Shown here: positions 44,336 through 52,404 of the stretch, one piece after another
Numbering within the stretch: position 1 is the stretch's first letter
Layout of the letters: every line of letters starts with the position of its first letter
DNA from: Allobosea sp. WAO
GTDB lineage: Bacteria > Pseudomonadota > Alphaproteobacteria > Rhizobiales > Beijerinckiaceae
Direction of reading: 5' to 3'
Assembly (NCBI RefSeq): GCF_001509835.1
Contig: NZ_JXTJ01000018.1
Coordinates: 1 to 64,000 of the forward strand
DNA length: 64,000 nucleotides
The notes under the pieces: generated by a model
Told to the model about the DNA's origin: nothing
Seen by the model: the letters and a program-made list of their open reading frames with translations, nothing else
Database searches by the model: none
Made by a program: the position numbers and the translations under genes

Positions 44336-44986
44336 GTGCCGCGTCGCCAGACCGGATCGCTCGCGCTCTGCGCCATCATCGCCTCGTTCGGCCTCGCGCT
44401 GCCGGCCATGGCGCATCCGCACGTCTTCGTGACCTCGCGCACCGAGATCATCTACACGCCCGACGGCGCGGTGCAGGCGCTGCGCCATCGCTGGAGCTTC
44501 GACGAGGCCTATTCGGCCTATATGGTCCAGGGGCTCGACAAGAACGGCGATGGCAAGCTGACGCCGGACGAGCTGGCCGAGCTCGCCAAGGTCAACATCG
44601 AATCCCTCCCGGACGTCGATTTCTTCACGAGCGCCAAGGCGAACGGCAAGGCGCAGGAATTCGGCAAGCCCGGGGAAGAAGGGCTGGTCTACGAGAACAA
44701 GGTGCTGACCCTGACCTTCACGCTGCCGCTCAAGACGCCGGCCGTGGCCAACCGCTCCTTCGGCATCGAGATCGGCGACCCTACCTATTTCGTCGCCTTC
44801 GAGGTCGCCGCCGAGGCCGATGCGGTGACGACGCGCGATGCCCCGAAGGGCTGCGTTGTACGGGTTATGCGTCCGCCCAAGCTCGATACGGCGACGCAGC
44901 AGCGCCTGGCGCAGGAAGACATCACCGCGACGCCGGATATGAGCGCCTACGTCGTCACGACGCGCGCCCTGGTGGCATGTCCCTGA
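44336..44986 (+). CDS. DUF1007 family periplasmic protein
   Basis: A 216-residue exported protein. Signal peptide at about 1-26 (cut after PAMA), mature N-terminus HPHVFVTSRTEI, the DUF1007 hallmark. A single EF-hand-like loop, DKNGDGKLTPDE (68-79), may bind Ca2+ or another metal. DUF1007 proteins are usually paired with NicO-type transporters, as here. GTG 44336 is the start; the stop overlaps the transporter gene by 10 nt. Likely role: periplasmic partner in Ni/Co or other metal traffic. Confidence 0.9.
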   Translation: MPRRQTGSLALCAIIASFGLALPAMAHPHVFVTSRTEIIYTPDGAVQALRHRWSFDEAYSAYMVQGLDKNGDGKLTPDELAELAKVNIESLPDVDFFTSAKANGKAQEFGKPGEEGLVYENKVLTLTFTLPLKTPAVANRSFGIEIGDPTYFVAFEVAAEADAVTTRDAPKGCVVRVMRPPKLDTATQQRLAQEDITATPDMSAYVVTTRALVACP

Positions 44987-45993
44987 GCGTCGACGCCGCG
45001 CCGGGCCTCGCCGCCCTGCCGCGCCGGCTATGCATCGCCGTGCTGGCGCTGGCGCTGGTCGCCGGCGCGCTCGGGCTGATCGCCTGGCTGCTCAGCCTCT
45101 ATTTCCCGCCGCCGCCCCCGCCGCCGCGCAACCCGTTCGGCGTGGCGCTGCCGCGTGAGGCGCTGCCGGCGACCTCGGGCCTCGGCGCCGTCATCCTCGC
45201 CTGGCAGTCGAGTTTCTATCGCGAGCTGACCGCGACGCTGAAGGCGATCGCGCAGTCGCCGGCCGCGCTACCGGCGCTGCTAGGCCTGGCCTTCGGCTAT
45301 GGCGTGTTCCACGCCGCCGGCCCCGGTCACGGCAAGGCGGTGATCTCGGGCTATATCGTCGCCGACAATCGCAGCCTGCGGCGCGGCCTCGCCTTGAGCT
45401 TCGCGGCGGCGCTCGTCCAGGCGCTGGTCGCAATCGGGCTGGTCGGGACCCTCACCCTCGCACTGAACGCAACGGCGAAGACCATGGCTTCGACGACGCG
45501 GGTGATCGAGCTCGGCAGCTTCGCGCTGGTCGCGCTGGTCGGGCTCTACGTGCTCTGGCGCAAGGCAGGGAGCTTCGTCGCGCTCGGCGGCGGCGCGGCG
45601 CATGACCCGGCCTCCTGCGACCATGTCCACATGCCCGGGCCCGAGGAGATCTCGCGGCTGCGTTCCTTCCGCGAGATGGCCGGGGTCGTGCTGGCGGCGG
45701 GCCTTAGGCCTTGCGCGGGAGCGCTGATCATCCTCGTCTTCGCCAATGCGCAGGGCCTGTTCTGGGCCGGGATCGCCGCGACCTTCGCCATGGCGCTCGG
45801 CACGGCCCTGACCACCGGGGCGCTGGCCGCGCTCGCCGTGTTCTTCAAGTTCGCAGCGCTGCGCCTCGCCGGCGGCGGTTCGCTCGCGGGTGTGCGCATC
45901 ATCGCCGGGCTCGAAGTGCTGGCGGCGGCCTTCGTCGCCGTGCTCGGCGCCGCCCTGCTCTTCGGCCTGTGGGCGGCTGGGCAGGGAAGCTGA
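44977..45993 (+). CDS. Nickel/cobalt transporter of the NicO/RcnA type
   Basis: A 338-residue membrane protein with about 6-7 transmembrane segments. A Pro7 run (44-50) follows the first segment, FHAAGPGHGKAVISGY starts near 111 (the NicO signature), and a His/Cys loop (SCDHVHMPG) and AAGLRPCAGALIIL follow. Family members export or import Ni2+/Co2+. It overlaps the DUF1007 gene by 10 nt, so the two are translationally coupled. The direction of transport is unclear. A cobalt-dependent nitrile hydratase lies 2.2 kb downstream. Confidence 0.92.
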   Translation: MSLSVDAAPGLAALPRRLCIAVLALALVAGALGLIAWLLSLYFPPPPPPPRNPFGVALPREALPATSGLGAVILAWQSSFYRELTATLKAIAQSPAALPALLGLAFGYGVFHAAGPGHGKAVISGYIVADNRSLRRGLALSFAAALVQALVAIGLVGTLTLALNATAKTMASTTRVIELGSFALVALVGLYVLWRKAGSFVALGGGAAHDPASCDHVHMPGPEEISRLRSFREMAGVVLAAGLRPCAGALIILVFANAQGLFWAGIAATFAMALGTALTTGALAALAVFFKFAALRLAGGGSLAGVRIIAGLEVLAAAFVAVLGAALLFGLWAAGQGS

Positions 45994-46114
45994 TCACCCC
46001 GTCATGCTCGCCCTCGTTGGCGAGCATCCACGTCTTGAACGCTGTGCGACGAAGGAAGAAGTGGATGGTCCGGACAAGCCCGACCATGACGAAACCAGCG
46101 GCGTGAAATCAGCC

Positions 46115-47074
46115 CTACTTCACCACCGCCTCGAAGGTGAAGAGGGTCGACTTGTCGTCGTCCGGCATGAAGTAGGCGCGCACGCCCTCGGCCGTCGGCT
46201 CGACCCAGAATGGGTTCTGCGTCATCGGCAGCCCCGAGCTCGGCGACCAGAGCTCGACCGGCACCTGATAGACCGGCCTGTTGTCCTTGAGGTCGACGAT
46301 CTCCAGGCCGCCGAGGCGGAAGACCGGGCCGTCCTTCGTCGTCCGGTAGGCGTTGAGGCCCGAGCAGAGCATCCGGCTCATGCCGATATAGTGGCAGTCC
46401 TGATAGTCGATGTAGAGCGCGGGATTGGCGACGCGCAGCGCTTCGGGCGCCGTCGTCGCATTGGTTACCCTGCCCTCGCCGTCGAGAGGCCATTTGTAGA
46501 AGCGGCGCGAGCCCCAGCTGACGCCGTGCAGCGACTTGTCGTCGGTGTTGTGGATGATGCCGCCGACATGGTCCTTGAAGCGGAAGACCTCGGTCGCCGT
46601 CAGCGTCGCCGGGTCGACCTTGTAGACAATCGACTGGCTGTTCGGCCGGTACTCGGCGACCGGAACCCAGATGTCCTTCCCGTCGAAGTCGATGCCGCCG
46701 GGGTGGTAGATCGAGCCTTCGCCGAGGGTGACGCTGCCGAGGAGCTTGCCCTGCGCGTCGACCTTGAAGAGATGGCCGACGCCCTCTCCGGTATCGCGGT
46801 CATAGCCGTCCTGCAGGCTGGGATAGCGGGTCGTCGGCTTCTTGATCTCGACCGAGGAGATGAAGAAGGCATCGCCGATCCTGACCATGCCCTGGGGGTG
46901 ATGCGTCGGGAACTGCAGCTCGACCGCCGACTTTTGCGTCCATTGCGTGCCGCGCGTCAGCTTCGGGATCAGCGTACTGAGCGCCGTGTCGGCGGCATGG
47001 GCCGGCGGGCTCGTGGCCGGAATGGACAGGGCCGCCGCGGCCAGGGCGGTCAGGCCGGTGAGAACCGTCTTCAT
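46115..47074 (-). CDS. Exported DUF6454-like beta-propeller protein
   Basis: A 319-residue protein with a signal peptide (about 1-27, cut after PAHA). The mature part has repeated beta-rich blocks (HHPQGMVRIGDAFFIS, YHPGGIDFDGKDIWVPVAEY, LHGVSWGSRRFYKWPLDGEG), suggesting a propeller of the DUF6454 type. No catalytic residues are obvious; a sensor or lyase/hydrolase function is possible. ATG 47074 has GGGAGGG 7 nt upstream, so it may have good translation of its own, but it lies 110 nt after the nitrile hydratase activator gene in the same direction. Confidence 0.78.
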   Translation of the reverse strand: MKTVLTGLTALAAAALSIPATSPPAHAADTALSTLIPKLTRGTQWTQKSAVELQFPTHHPQGMVRIGDAFFISSVEIKKPTTRYPSLQDGYDRDTGEGVGHLFKVDAQGKLLGSVTLGEGSIYHPGGIDFDGKDIWVPVAEYRPNSQSIVYKVDPATLTATEVFRFKDHVGGIIHNTDDKSLHGVSWGSRRFYKWPLDGEGRVTNATTAPEALRVANPALYIDYQDCHYIGMSRMLCSGLNAYRTTKDGPVFRLGGLEIVDLKDNRPVYQVPVELWSPSSGLPMTQNPFWVEPTAEGVRAYFMPDDDKSTLFTFEAVVK

Positions 47075-47184
47075 GCTGCGTCCCTCCCGTTTGCGCTTCG
47101 TCGCGCGAAGCGGTTCTGCGAAGTTCCGGCCCTGTGTCCGGCCGGCGATACAGTGTCGTGACGGCGAAGGGCCCGGCCAGGGCA

Positions 47185-47568
47185 TTAGCGTTGCGGGTCG
47201 TTCTCCAGCAGGATCGGCTTGCCGTGAGGCGTTGCCTGCGCAGCGCGCTCCCAGGCGGCGCTGCGGGCGTCGACGCCCTCATGGCTCGCCAAGCCCTTCT
47301 CGATCAGCAGATGCTCGAGCGCCTCGCACCAGCGCTCGTAGTAATCGGAGCCATCGCGGCAGCCGCCGGCGGCGAGCGCCTCGCGGATCTCGGCGCCGAG
47401 CGCCTGCGCCCATTCATCGGCGGTGAAGATACCGCGATTCTGCAGGGCGACGACCAAGGCGAAGGCCTGCGCCTGCCAGGGCTCGGCGAAGATCGGGCCC
47501 TCGGCGTCGCGCGGGATCGGGGTATCGGCGGCGAGTGCCGCCGCGAGATCGTGCTCAGGCCGGCTCAA
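47185..47568 (-). CDS. Nitrile hydratase accessory (activator) protein
   Basis: A 127-residue protein homologous to the NHase beta subunit N-terminal region, as expected for the activator/cobalt chaperone of Co-type nitrile hydratase. It has EGPIFAEPWQAQAFALVVAL and DGSDYYERWCEALEHLL. It probably inserts cobalt and helps oxidise the active-site cysteines. The start is TTG 47568, 14 nt inside the beta-subunit gene and in another frame; no ATG fits. This overlap implies coupled translation. Confidence 0.88.
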   Translation of the reverse strand: MSRPEHDLAAALAADTPIPRDAEGPIFAEPWQAQAFALVVALQNRGIFTADEWAQALGAEIREALAAGGCRDGSDYYERWCEALEHLLIEKGLASHEGVDARSAAWERAAQATPHGKPILLENDPQR

Positions 47569-48214
47569 GATAGCTTTCCCAGGCTTCGATGCTGACGCTG
47601 GAGTTCGGATCGGCATCGCGGCCCCAGAGCTCGGGGCCGGCGAAGACGACCGTATAGAGCCATTGCGCGGTCTCGGGCGCGCCATGGGCGCCGGTGTCTG
47701 GGAAGACATGGCAGCCGGTAACGCGCTCGACCACACCCTGCTTGCCGCGGGCATAGCGCGGCAGGCGGGTATGATGCCGTGGGTGCATGACGATGGTGCG
47801 GACCTTGTCGCCGACCTTGAAGCGGGCCGGGGCAGCCGCTTCGCGCTCATAGGGAAAGCCGCGGCGCAGCACGGCGGGTACATCGGTCCCTTTCAGGACG
47901 CGCTTCGGCGTGGTGCCGCTGCCGGCGGAGGCGCCGCTGTCGAGCTCGGCAAGAGTGGCGAAGCCGTGCCGCTGCAGCACGGTGCGCAGGCCCTCGTACC
48001 AGATCTCGTAATAGGAGAGGGACAGGTAGTCGGCCGGCGGGATGGCCTCGCGCGCATGGCGGATCTCGTCGATCGTCCAGTGCCCCATGGCCCCGGCGGC
48101 GACGTTGAGCGCCAGCATGCGCGCTTCCCAATCGGCGTGGAAGATCGGCTCGTCCGGTTCGGGTCGGACCGGGCCGAAGCCCATCTGGCCGCCGAGATCC
48201 TGCCCGCCATTCAT
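47555..48214 (-). CDS. nthB: Nitrile hydratase beta subunit
   Basis: A 219-residue NHase beta subunit: N-terminal MNGGQDLGGQMGFGPV, then EPIFHADWEARMLAL, and the C-terminal SH3-like domain (FKVGDKVRTI, RYARGKQGVVERV, GAPETAQWLYTVVFAGPELWG). It forms the alpha-beta heterodimer that hydrates nitriles to amides. ATG 48214 overlaps the alpha stop by 4 nt (ATGA). Family length is normal. Confidence 0.97.
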   Translation of the reverse strand: MNGGQDLGGQMGFGPVRPEPDEPIFHADWEARMLALNVAAGAMGHWTIDEIRHAREAIPPADYLSLSYYEIWYEGLRTVLQRHGFATLAELDSGASAGSGTTPKRVLKGTDVPAVLRRGFPYEREAAAPARFKVGDKVRTIVMHPRHHTRLPRYARGKQGVVERVTGCHVFPDTGAHGAPETAQWLYTVVFAGPELWGRDADPNSSVSIEAWESYLEPA

Positions 48215-48849
48215 GACCGCGCTCCCGCCTGCGGCAGGCCGACGCCGATCATCGAGTCGCGCGTGACGATGTCCGCCAGCTCTTCCTCGGACCAGCCCTC
48301 GGTGCCTTCCGGGCGCTGCGGCACTACGATGAACCGGGTCTCGGCGGTCGAGTCCCAGACGCGGATGCGCTGGCCCTCGGGCAGGGTCACGCCGAAATCG
48401 GCCAGGGTGCCGCGTGGGTCGATCACCGCCTTGGAGCGGTAGGGCGGTGACTTGTACCAGACCGGTGGCAGGCCGAGCACCGGCCAAGGATAGCAGGAGC
48501 ACAGCGTGCAGACGATGAGGTTGTGTTCCTCCGGCGTGTTGAACACCGCGACAATGTGCTCGCCGCCACGCCCGCCATAGCCGAGTTCGGCGACGGCGGC
48601 GGTGCCGTCCTGCTTCAGGCGCTGCGCATAGGCCGGGTCGCTCCAGGCCTTGGCGACGACGCGGGCGCCGTTGCGCGGGCCGACCTTCGTCTCATAGGTT
48701 TCGACGATGGCGTCGAGCGCCGCCGGATCGACATAGCCCTTCTCGACCAGCAGCGATTCCAGCGCCTTCACCCGCGCCTCGATCGGCGTGAAATGATTGT
48801 CGTGCTCGTGGTCATGATCGTGGTGATGATGGTGGTCATGGTCGCTCAT
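48211..48849 (-). CDS. nthA: Nitrile hydratase alpha subunit, cobalt type
   Basis: A 212-residue catalytic subunit. The metal-claw motif is VCTLCSC at 113-119 (Cys114, 117 and 119); Thr in the second position indicates a cobalt rather than iron enzyme. YPWPVLGLPPVWYKSP, PYRSKAV and DSTAETRFIVVP are typical. The first 20 residues are a His/Asp-rich tail (about ten His), possibly a metal buffer. It converts nitriles to amides in the cytoplasm. It forms a tight operon with beta, the activator, and upstream amidase and GGT-type genes. Confidence 0.97.
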   Translation of the reverse strand: MSDHDHHHHHDHDHEHDNHFTPIEARVKALESLLVEKGYVDPAALDAIVETYETKVGPRNGARVVAKAWSDPAYAQRLKQDGTAAVAELGYGGRGGEHIVAVFNTPEEHNLIVCTLCSCYPWPVLGLPPVWYKSPPYRSKAVIDPRGTLADFGVTLPEGQRIRVWDSTAETRFIVVPQRPEGTEGWSEEELADIVTRDSMIGVGLPQAGARS

Positions 48850-48879
48850 CGCCGCCTCCTCCTCATGCCCGTCTGATCG

Positions 48880-50076
48880 TCACGCCAGTCTGATCCTGGC
48901 AGCCCGCTCGATCCTCACCGCAAAGGCGACCAGCGACTTGTCCGAGCCCCTGGGCCCGATCACCGACAGCCCGAGCGGGGCATCGTCGCGATAGGCCACC
49001 GGAATCGAAATCTGCGGGAAACCCGAAAGCCCGGCAAGGCAGAGCAGACGCAGGGCCCGGTTGCGGAAATCATCGAGCTCGCTCTCGCCGGCGCTGACCA
49101 AAGGCGCGATGTCCGGCACGGTCGGCAGCAGCAGCACGCCGTCCTGGCCGAGCAGCTTGGCGAGCTTGGCGCGGAAGTTGCGGCGGACGGTGTCGCCGCG
49201 CGCGACCTCGGCGTCGCTGACCGAGCGGCCGAAGGCGAAGCGCTCGGCGACGCCCGGGCCGAGCGGCGGGGCGAAGCGCTCGATCATCGGCCCGTCGGCC
49301 GTCCAGGCCTCGCGGCCCTGGAGCCAGCGAAAGGCCCAGTAGAGCGCGTCCATGTCGCGCACGGCGCGGACGCTCTCGGGTTGGCCGAGCAGCGGCACGA
49401 AGCGCTGGACGGCATTGCGCAGGATGCGCTCGGCCTCCGGCACGGCCTGGGCGAAAAGGTCGTCGGCGAGCAGCAGCCGCGGCCGCTCCGGAAGGGTCGT
49501 GCGGTCCTTCCCGAACAGGACATTGGCGACGCGGGCGAAGGTCTCGCCGTCACGGGCGAAGAAGCCGGCGGTATCGAAGCTCTCGGCCAGCGGCCAGGTT
49601 CGCTTCAGCGAGAGGCGGCCATGGCTCGGGCGGATGCCGAACAGTCCGCCATAGCTCGCCGGCGCACGCACCGAACCGCCGGTGTCGGAGCCGAGCGCGA
49701 TGTCGGCGAGCCGCCCGGCGACCGCCGCCATCGAGCCGGAGGAGGAGCCGCCGGTGATCCGCTCCGGCGCGGCCGGGTTCACCGGCGAGCCGAAATGGGC
49801 GTTCTTGCCGTTGAGCGAGAAGGCGAGCTCGTCGGTATGGGTCTTGCCGACGAAGCGGGCGCCGGCATCGAGCAGCGCCTTCACCACCGGCGCCGTGCGG
49901 GTCTTGACGCCCGACTGCGCCAGCACGGTCGGTGAGCCCGCGCCGGTCGGGTAACCCTTGATGTCGAACAGGTCCTTGACCGCCAGCGTCAGGCCCGCGA
50001 GCGGACCGGAGGAGGCGTGCTTCACCGGCGCCGGCGGATAGGGAACGAAGCAGCGGAACGGATCGTCCTCGATCAT
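48880..50076 (-). CDS. Amidase (AMI1 / indole-3-acetamide hydrolase-like)
   Basis: A 398-residue amidase-signature enzyme. The Ser-cisSer-Lys triad is Lys34 (AVKDLFD), cis-Ser111 (TGGSSSGS) and nucleophile Ser135 (GSDTGGSVRAPAS). The FSLNGKNAHFGSPVNP region resembles plant AMI1, which hydrolyses indole-3-acetamide to auxin. It directly follows the GGT-type gene (6 nt) and precedes nitrile hydratase (30 nt), so it likely hydrolyses the amide made by NHase. Substrate specificity is inferred. Confidence 0.92.
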   Translation of the reverse strand: MIEDDPFRCFVPYPPAPVKHASSGPLAGLTLAVKDLFDIKGYPTGAGSPTVLAQSGVKTRTAPVVKALLDAGARFVGKTHTDELAFSLNGKNAHFGSPVNPAAPERITGGSSSGSMAAVAGRLADIALGSDTGGSVRAPASYGGLFGIRPSHGRLSLKRTWPLAESFDTAGFFARDGETFARVANVLFGKDRTTLPERPRLLLADDLFAQAVPEAERILRNAVQRFVPLLGQPESVRAVRDMDALYWAFRWLQGREAWTADGPMIERFAPPLGPGVAERFAFGRSVSDAEVARGDTVRRNFRAKLAKLLGQDGVLLLPTVPDIAPLVSAGESELDDFRNRALRLLCLAGLSGFPQISIPVAYRDDAPLGLSVIGPRGSDKSLVAFAVRIERAARIRLA

Positions 50077-50082
50077 GGCCTG

Positions 50083-51684
50083 TCAGATCCCCCTGGCATC
50101 GCCGTCGGAGCGCGGGTCATGCGTCGCTTCGACATGACCCCCACCTTGGCCCTTCTGGTGCTTCACCAGCATGCCGGCATGGCCGAACTGGTCGGAATAG
50201 GCCTCGCTGTATTCCTCGACCGGGTGCCCGGCGGCGGTCAACCGCGCCAGCAGCATCGGGTCGAAGCGGCTTTCCAGCTTGAGCGAGATCGAGCCGGCGC
50301 CCCAGGTCCGGCCGAACAGCCAGCGCGGCGCGTCGACGGCGTCGGCGACGCTCTGGCCGAAGCGGTAGCGCGACAGGATCTGGGCCTGGAACTGCGGCTG
50401 GCCGTCGCCGCCCATCGCGCCATAGCTCATGATCCGACCGTCGTCGAAGCGCGCCAGCGGCGGGTTGAGCGTGTGGAAGGGCTTGCGGCCCGGCGTCAGC
50501 GGATTCAGCGCCTTGGCGTCGAGCGAGAAGGAGACGCCGCGGTTCTGCCAGTTGATGCCGGTCTTCGGCAGGATGCAGCCCGAGCCGTATTCCCAGTAGA
50601 TCGACTGGATATAGGAGACGGCGAGGCCCGAGCCGTCGATCGCGCCCATCCAGACCGTGTCGCCCTCGCCGGGCCGGAACGGCCAGCTCGCGGCACGCTT
50701 GCGGTCGATCTTCTGCGCCTCGCGGGCGAGGACCGCGTCGCTCAGCAGGCTCGCCGGGTCGATGGTCATGAAGGCCGGGTCGGTGACCACCTGGTCGCGC
50801 AGCGCCAGAGCACGCTTCACCGCCTCGACCAGGCCGTGATGATGGTCGAAGCCCTCGGCCCGGGTGACGCCGAGCTTCTCGAAGATGCCGAGGATCAGGA
50901 GCGCCGCGAGCCCTTGCGTCGGCGGCGGGAAATTGTAGGCGGTCAGCCCCGGCAGTTTCAGCGACAGCGGCTGGACGGCACGCGCGCGGAAGGCCTCGAT
51001 ATCGGCGCGGGTGATCGGCGCGCCGAGGCGATCGAGGTCCTCGGCGAGCTCGCGGCCGATATCGCCGCGGTAGAAATCGTCGAGCCCGGCATGGGCCAGT
51101 TGCTCGAAGGTCGCGCCGAGCGCCCGGGGCTTGCGCCGGTCGCCGGCCTTGGGGCGCTCGCCGCCCGGCCAGAAGAAATCGCTGAAGCCCGGCGCGGCCT
51201 TCACCGCATCGACCTCCTGCGGCCAGGTGCGCAGCTCGGACGCCGAGATGTCATAGCCCTCGGTGCAATGGCGAATGGCGTCGGCCAGAAGGTCCTTCAG
51301 CGGGATGCGGCCGCCCAGGCTCTGCGCGAGCGCAAGCGCCGCCTGCCAGCCGCCGATCGCGCCGGCGACCGTGATCGCCGCATCGGCGCCGCGGGAAGGC
51401 AAGGTGTCGTAGCCCTTCTCGCGATAGCGTTCGATCGTCGCGAGCGATCCGGCGCCCCCGCAGGCCTCGATGGCGTGAACCTTGCCGCCGGGCTCGTGCA
51501 CCAGCCAGAAGCCATCGCCGCCGATGGCGTTCATATGCGGATAGACCACCGAAATGGTCGCGGCCATGGCGACCATGGCCTCGATGGCGTTGCCGCCTTC
51601 GGCAAGGATCGCCCGGCCGGCCTGCGAAGCGAGATGATGGGGAGCGGCGACCGCCGCGCTGGCGAAGACGGGAGAGTCGGGCAT
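50083..51684 (-). CDS. Gamma-glutamyltransferase family enzyme (Ntn hydrolase), cytoplasmic
   Basis: A 533-residue GGT-family protein without a signal peptide. N-terminal motif VAAPHHLASQAG with GGNAIEAMVAMAATISVVYPHMNAIGGDGFWLV in pieces; the autoprocessing nucleophile is Thr343 in GEGDTVWMGAIDGSG. The C-terminal NPLTPGRKPFHTLNPPLA and MGGDGQPQ motifs are typical. Cytoplasmic relatives include acylases and the oxamate amidohydrolase HpxW. It heads the nitrile/amide operon. Start: ATG 51684 or, less likely, 51717 (no Shine-Dalgarno). Confidence 0.9.
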   Translation of the reverse strand: MPDSPVFASAAVAAPHHLASQAGRAILAEGGNAIEAMVAMAATISVVYPHMNAIGGDGFWLVHEPGGKVHAIEACGGAGSLATIERYREKGYDTLPSRGADAAITVAGAIGGWQAALALAQSLGGRIPLKDLLADAIRHCTEGYDISASELRTWPQEVDAVKAAPGFSDFFWPGGERPKAGDRRKPRALGATFEQLAHAGLDDFYRGDIGRELAEDLDRLGAPITRADIEAFRARAVQPLSLKLPGLTAYNFPPPTQGLAALLILGIFEKLGVTRAEGFDHHHGLVEAVKRALALRDQVVTDPAFMTIDPASLLSDAVLAREAQKIDRKRAASWPFRPGEGDTVWMGAIDGSGLAVSYIQSIYWEYGSGCILPKTGINWQNRGVSFSLDAKALNPLTPGRKPFHTLNPPLARFDDGRIMSYGAMGGDGQPQFQAQILSRYRFGQSVADAVDAPRWLFGRTWGAGSISLKLESRFDPMLLARLTAAGHPVEEYSEAYSDQFGHAGMLVKHQKGQGGGHVEATHDPRSDGDARGI

Positions 51685-51797
51685 CAGGCTCTTTTCATTC
51701 GGGGTAGCTGTGACCATTTGCCGATCAGGCGCGATTTTGTTGCATGCCGGCGCTGCCTAGGCTAGGCGGTCTGCGCATGGGTGCGAGGAATGGAAGC

Positions 51798-52037
51798 ATG
51801 GCCGCAGGGCGTACCAACTGGCGCAACATGATCCTGGTGGTCTCGATGGCGATCCTGATCGGGGTCGAGCTCTTCGGGGTTGCCCTGGCTTCGGGCTGGG
51901 CGCTCGCCGGCATGTTCGAGCTCGGCCACATCGTCGCCTATGTGCTGATGACGCTGTTCTCCGGCATCGCCGCCTATGGCATGGTCGTGTTCATGCGCCG
52001 CGTGGTGAAGGTCGAGCGTATCCATCCCCGCAGCTGA
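51798..52037 (+). CDS. Small two-helix membrane protein
   Basis: A 79-residue protein with two hydrophobic segments (about 10-33 and 40-65) and a basic tail (RRVVKVERIHPRS). No family is recognised. The start ATG 51798 has AGGAA 7 nt upstream; in-frame upstream starts (51777, 51744) are less likely. It is convergent with the DUF1850/TRAP genes and divergent from the GGT gene. Confidence 0.7.
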   Translation: MAAGRTNWRNMILVVSMAILIGVELFGVALASGWALAGMFELGHIVAYVLMTLFSGIAAYGMVVFMRRVVKVERIHPRS

Positions 52038-52041
52038 GCCG

Positions 52042-52404
52042 TCACGGGCAGGGCTTCAGCACCACCGGATCGGCCTCGGCCGGCACCAGTTCCGCCATCG
52101 CGCGGCAGCCGTTCCCGATGCAGACGCGCCAGTCGGCCGTGGCGCCGGAGCGGCGCATCACGACCTCTCTCAAGGCAGGCAGTCCGGGCCGCCAGCGCCA
52201 GAAGCCGTCGACCAGTCTCGCGCTCTCGGGCGGGTCCATGCCGGCGCCCGAGCCCTGCACCCGCGCCTCGACTAGGACGAGCCCGTCCGGGCTCTCCTGC
52301 CAGAGTTCCTCCCACAGCGTCTTCTCGACCGAATGGCGCCAGGCGAGGGTGATCTCGCCGGCGCCGAGCGGCACGAGCAGCGCGCCGGCGGCGAGGCAGA
52401 TCAC
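52042..52404 (-). CDS. DUF1850 domain-containing protein
   Basis: A 120-residue protein with an N-terminal hydrophobic stretch (ICLAAGALLVPL) and DUF1850 features: LAWRHSVEKTLWEELW and ADWRVCIGNGC. DUF1850 genes commonly accompany TAXI-type TRAP transporters, as here. The start is GTG 52404, overlapping the permease stop by 4 nt (GTGA). It is probably an accessory part of the transporter, with its main domain outside the membrane; the precise function is unknown. Confidence 0.85.
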   Translation of the reverse strand: MICLAAGALLVPLGAGEITLAWRHSVEKTLWEELWQESPDGLVLVEARVQGSGAGMDPPESARLVDGFWRWRPGLPALREVVMRRSGATADWRVCIGNGCRAMAELVPAEADPVVLKPCP

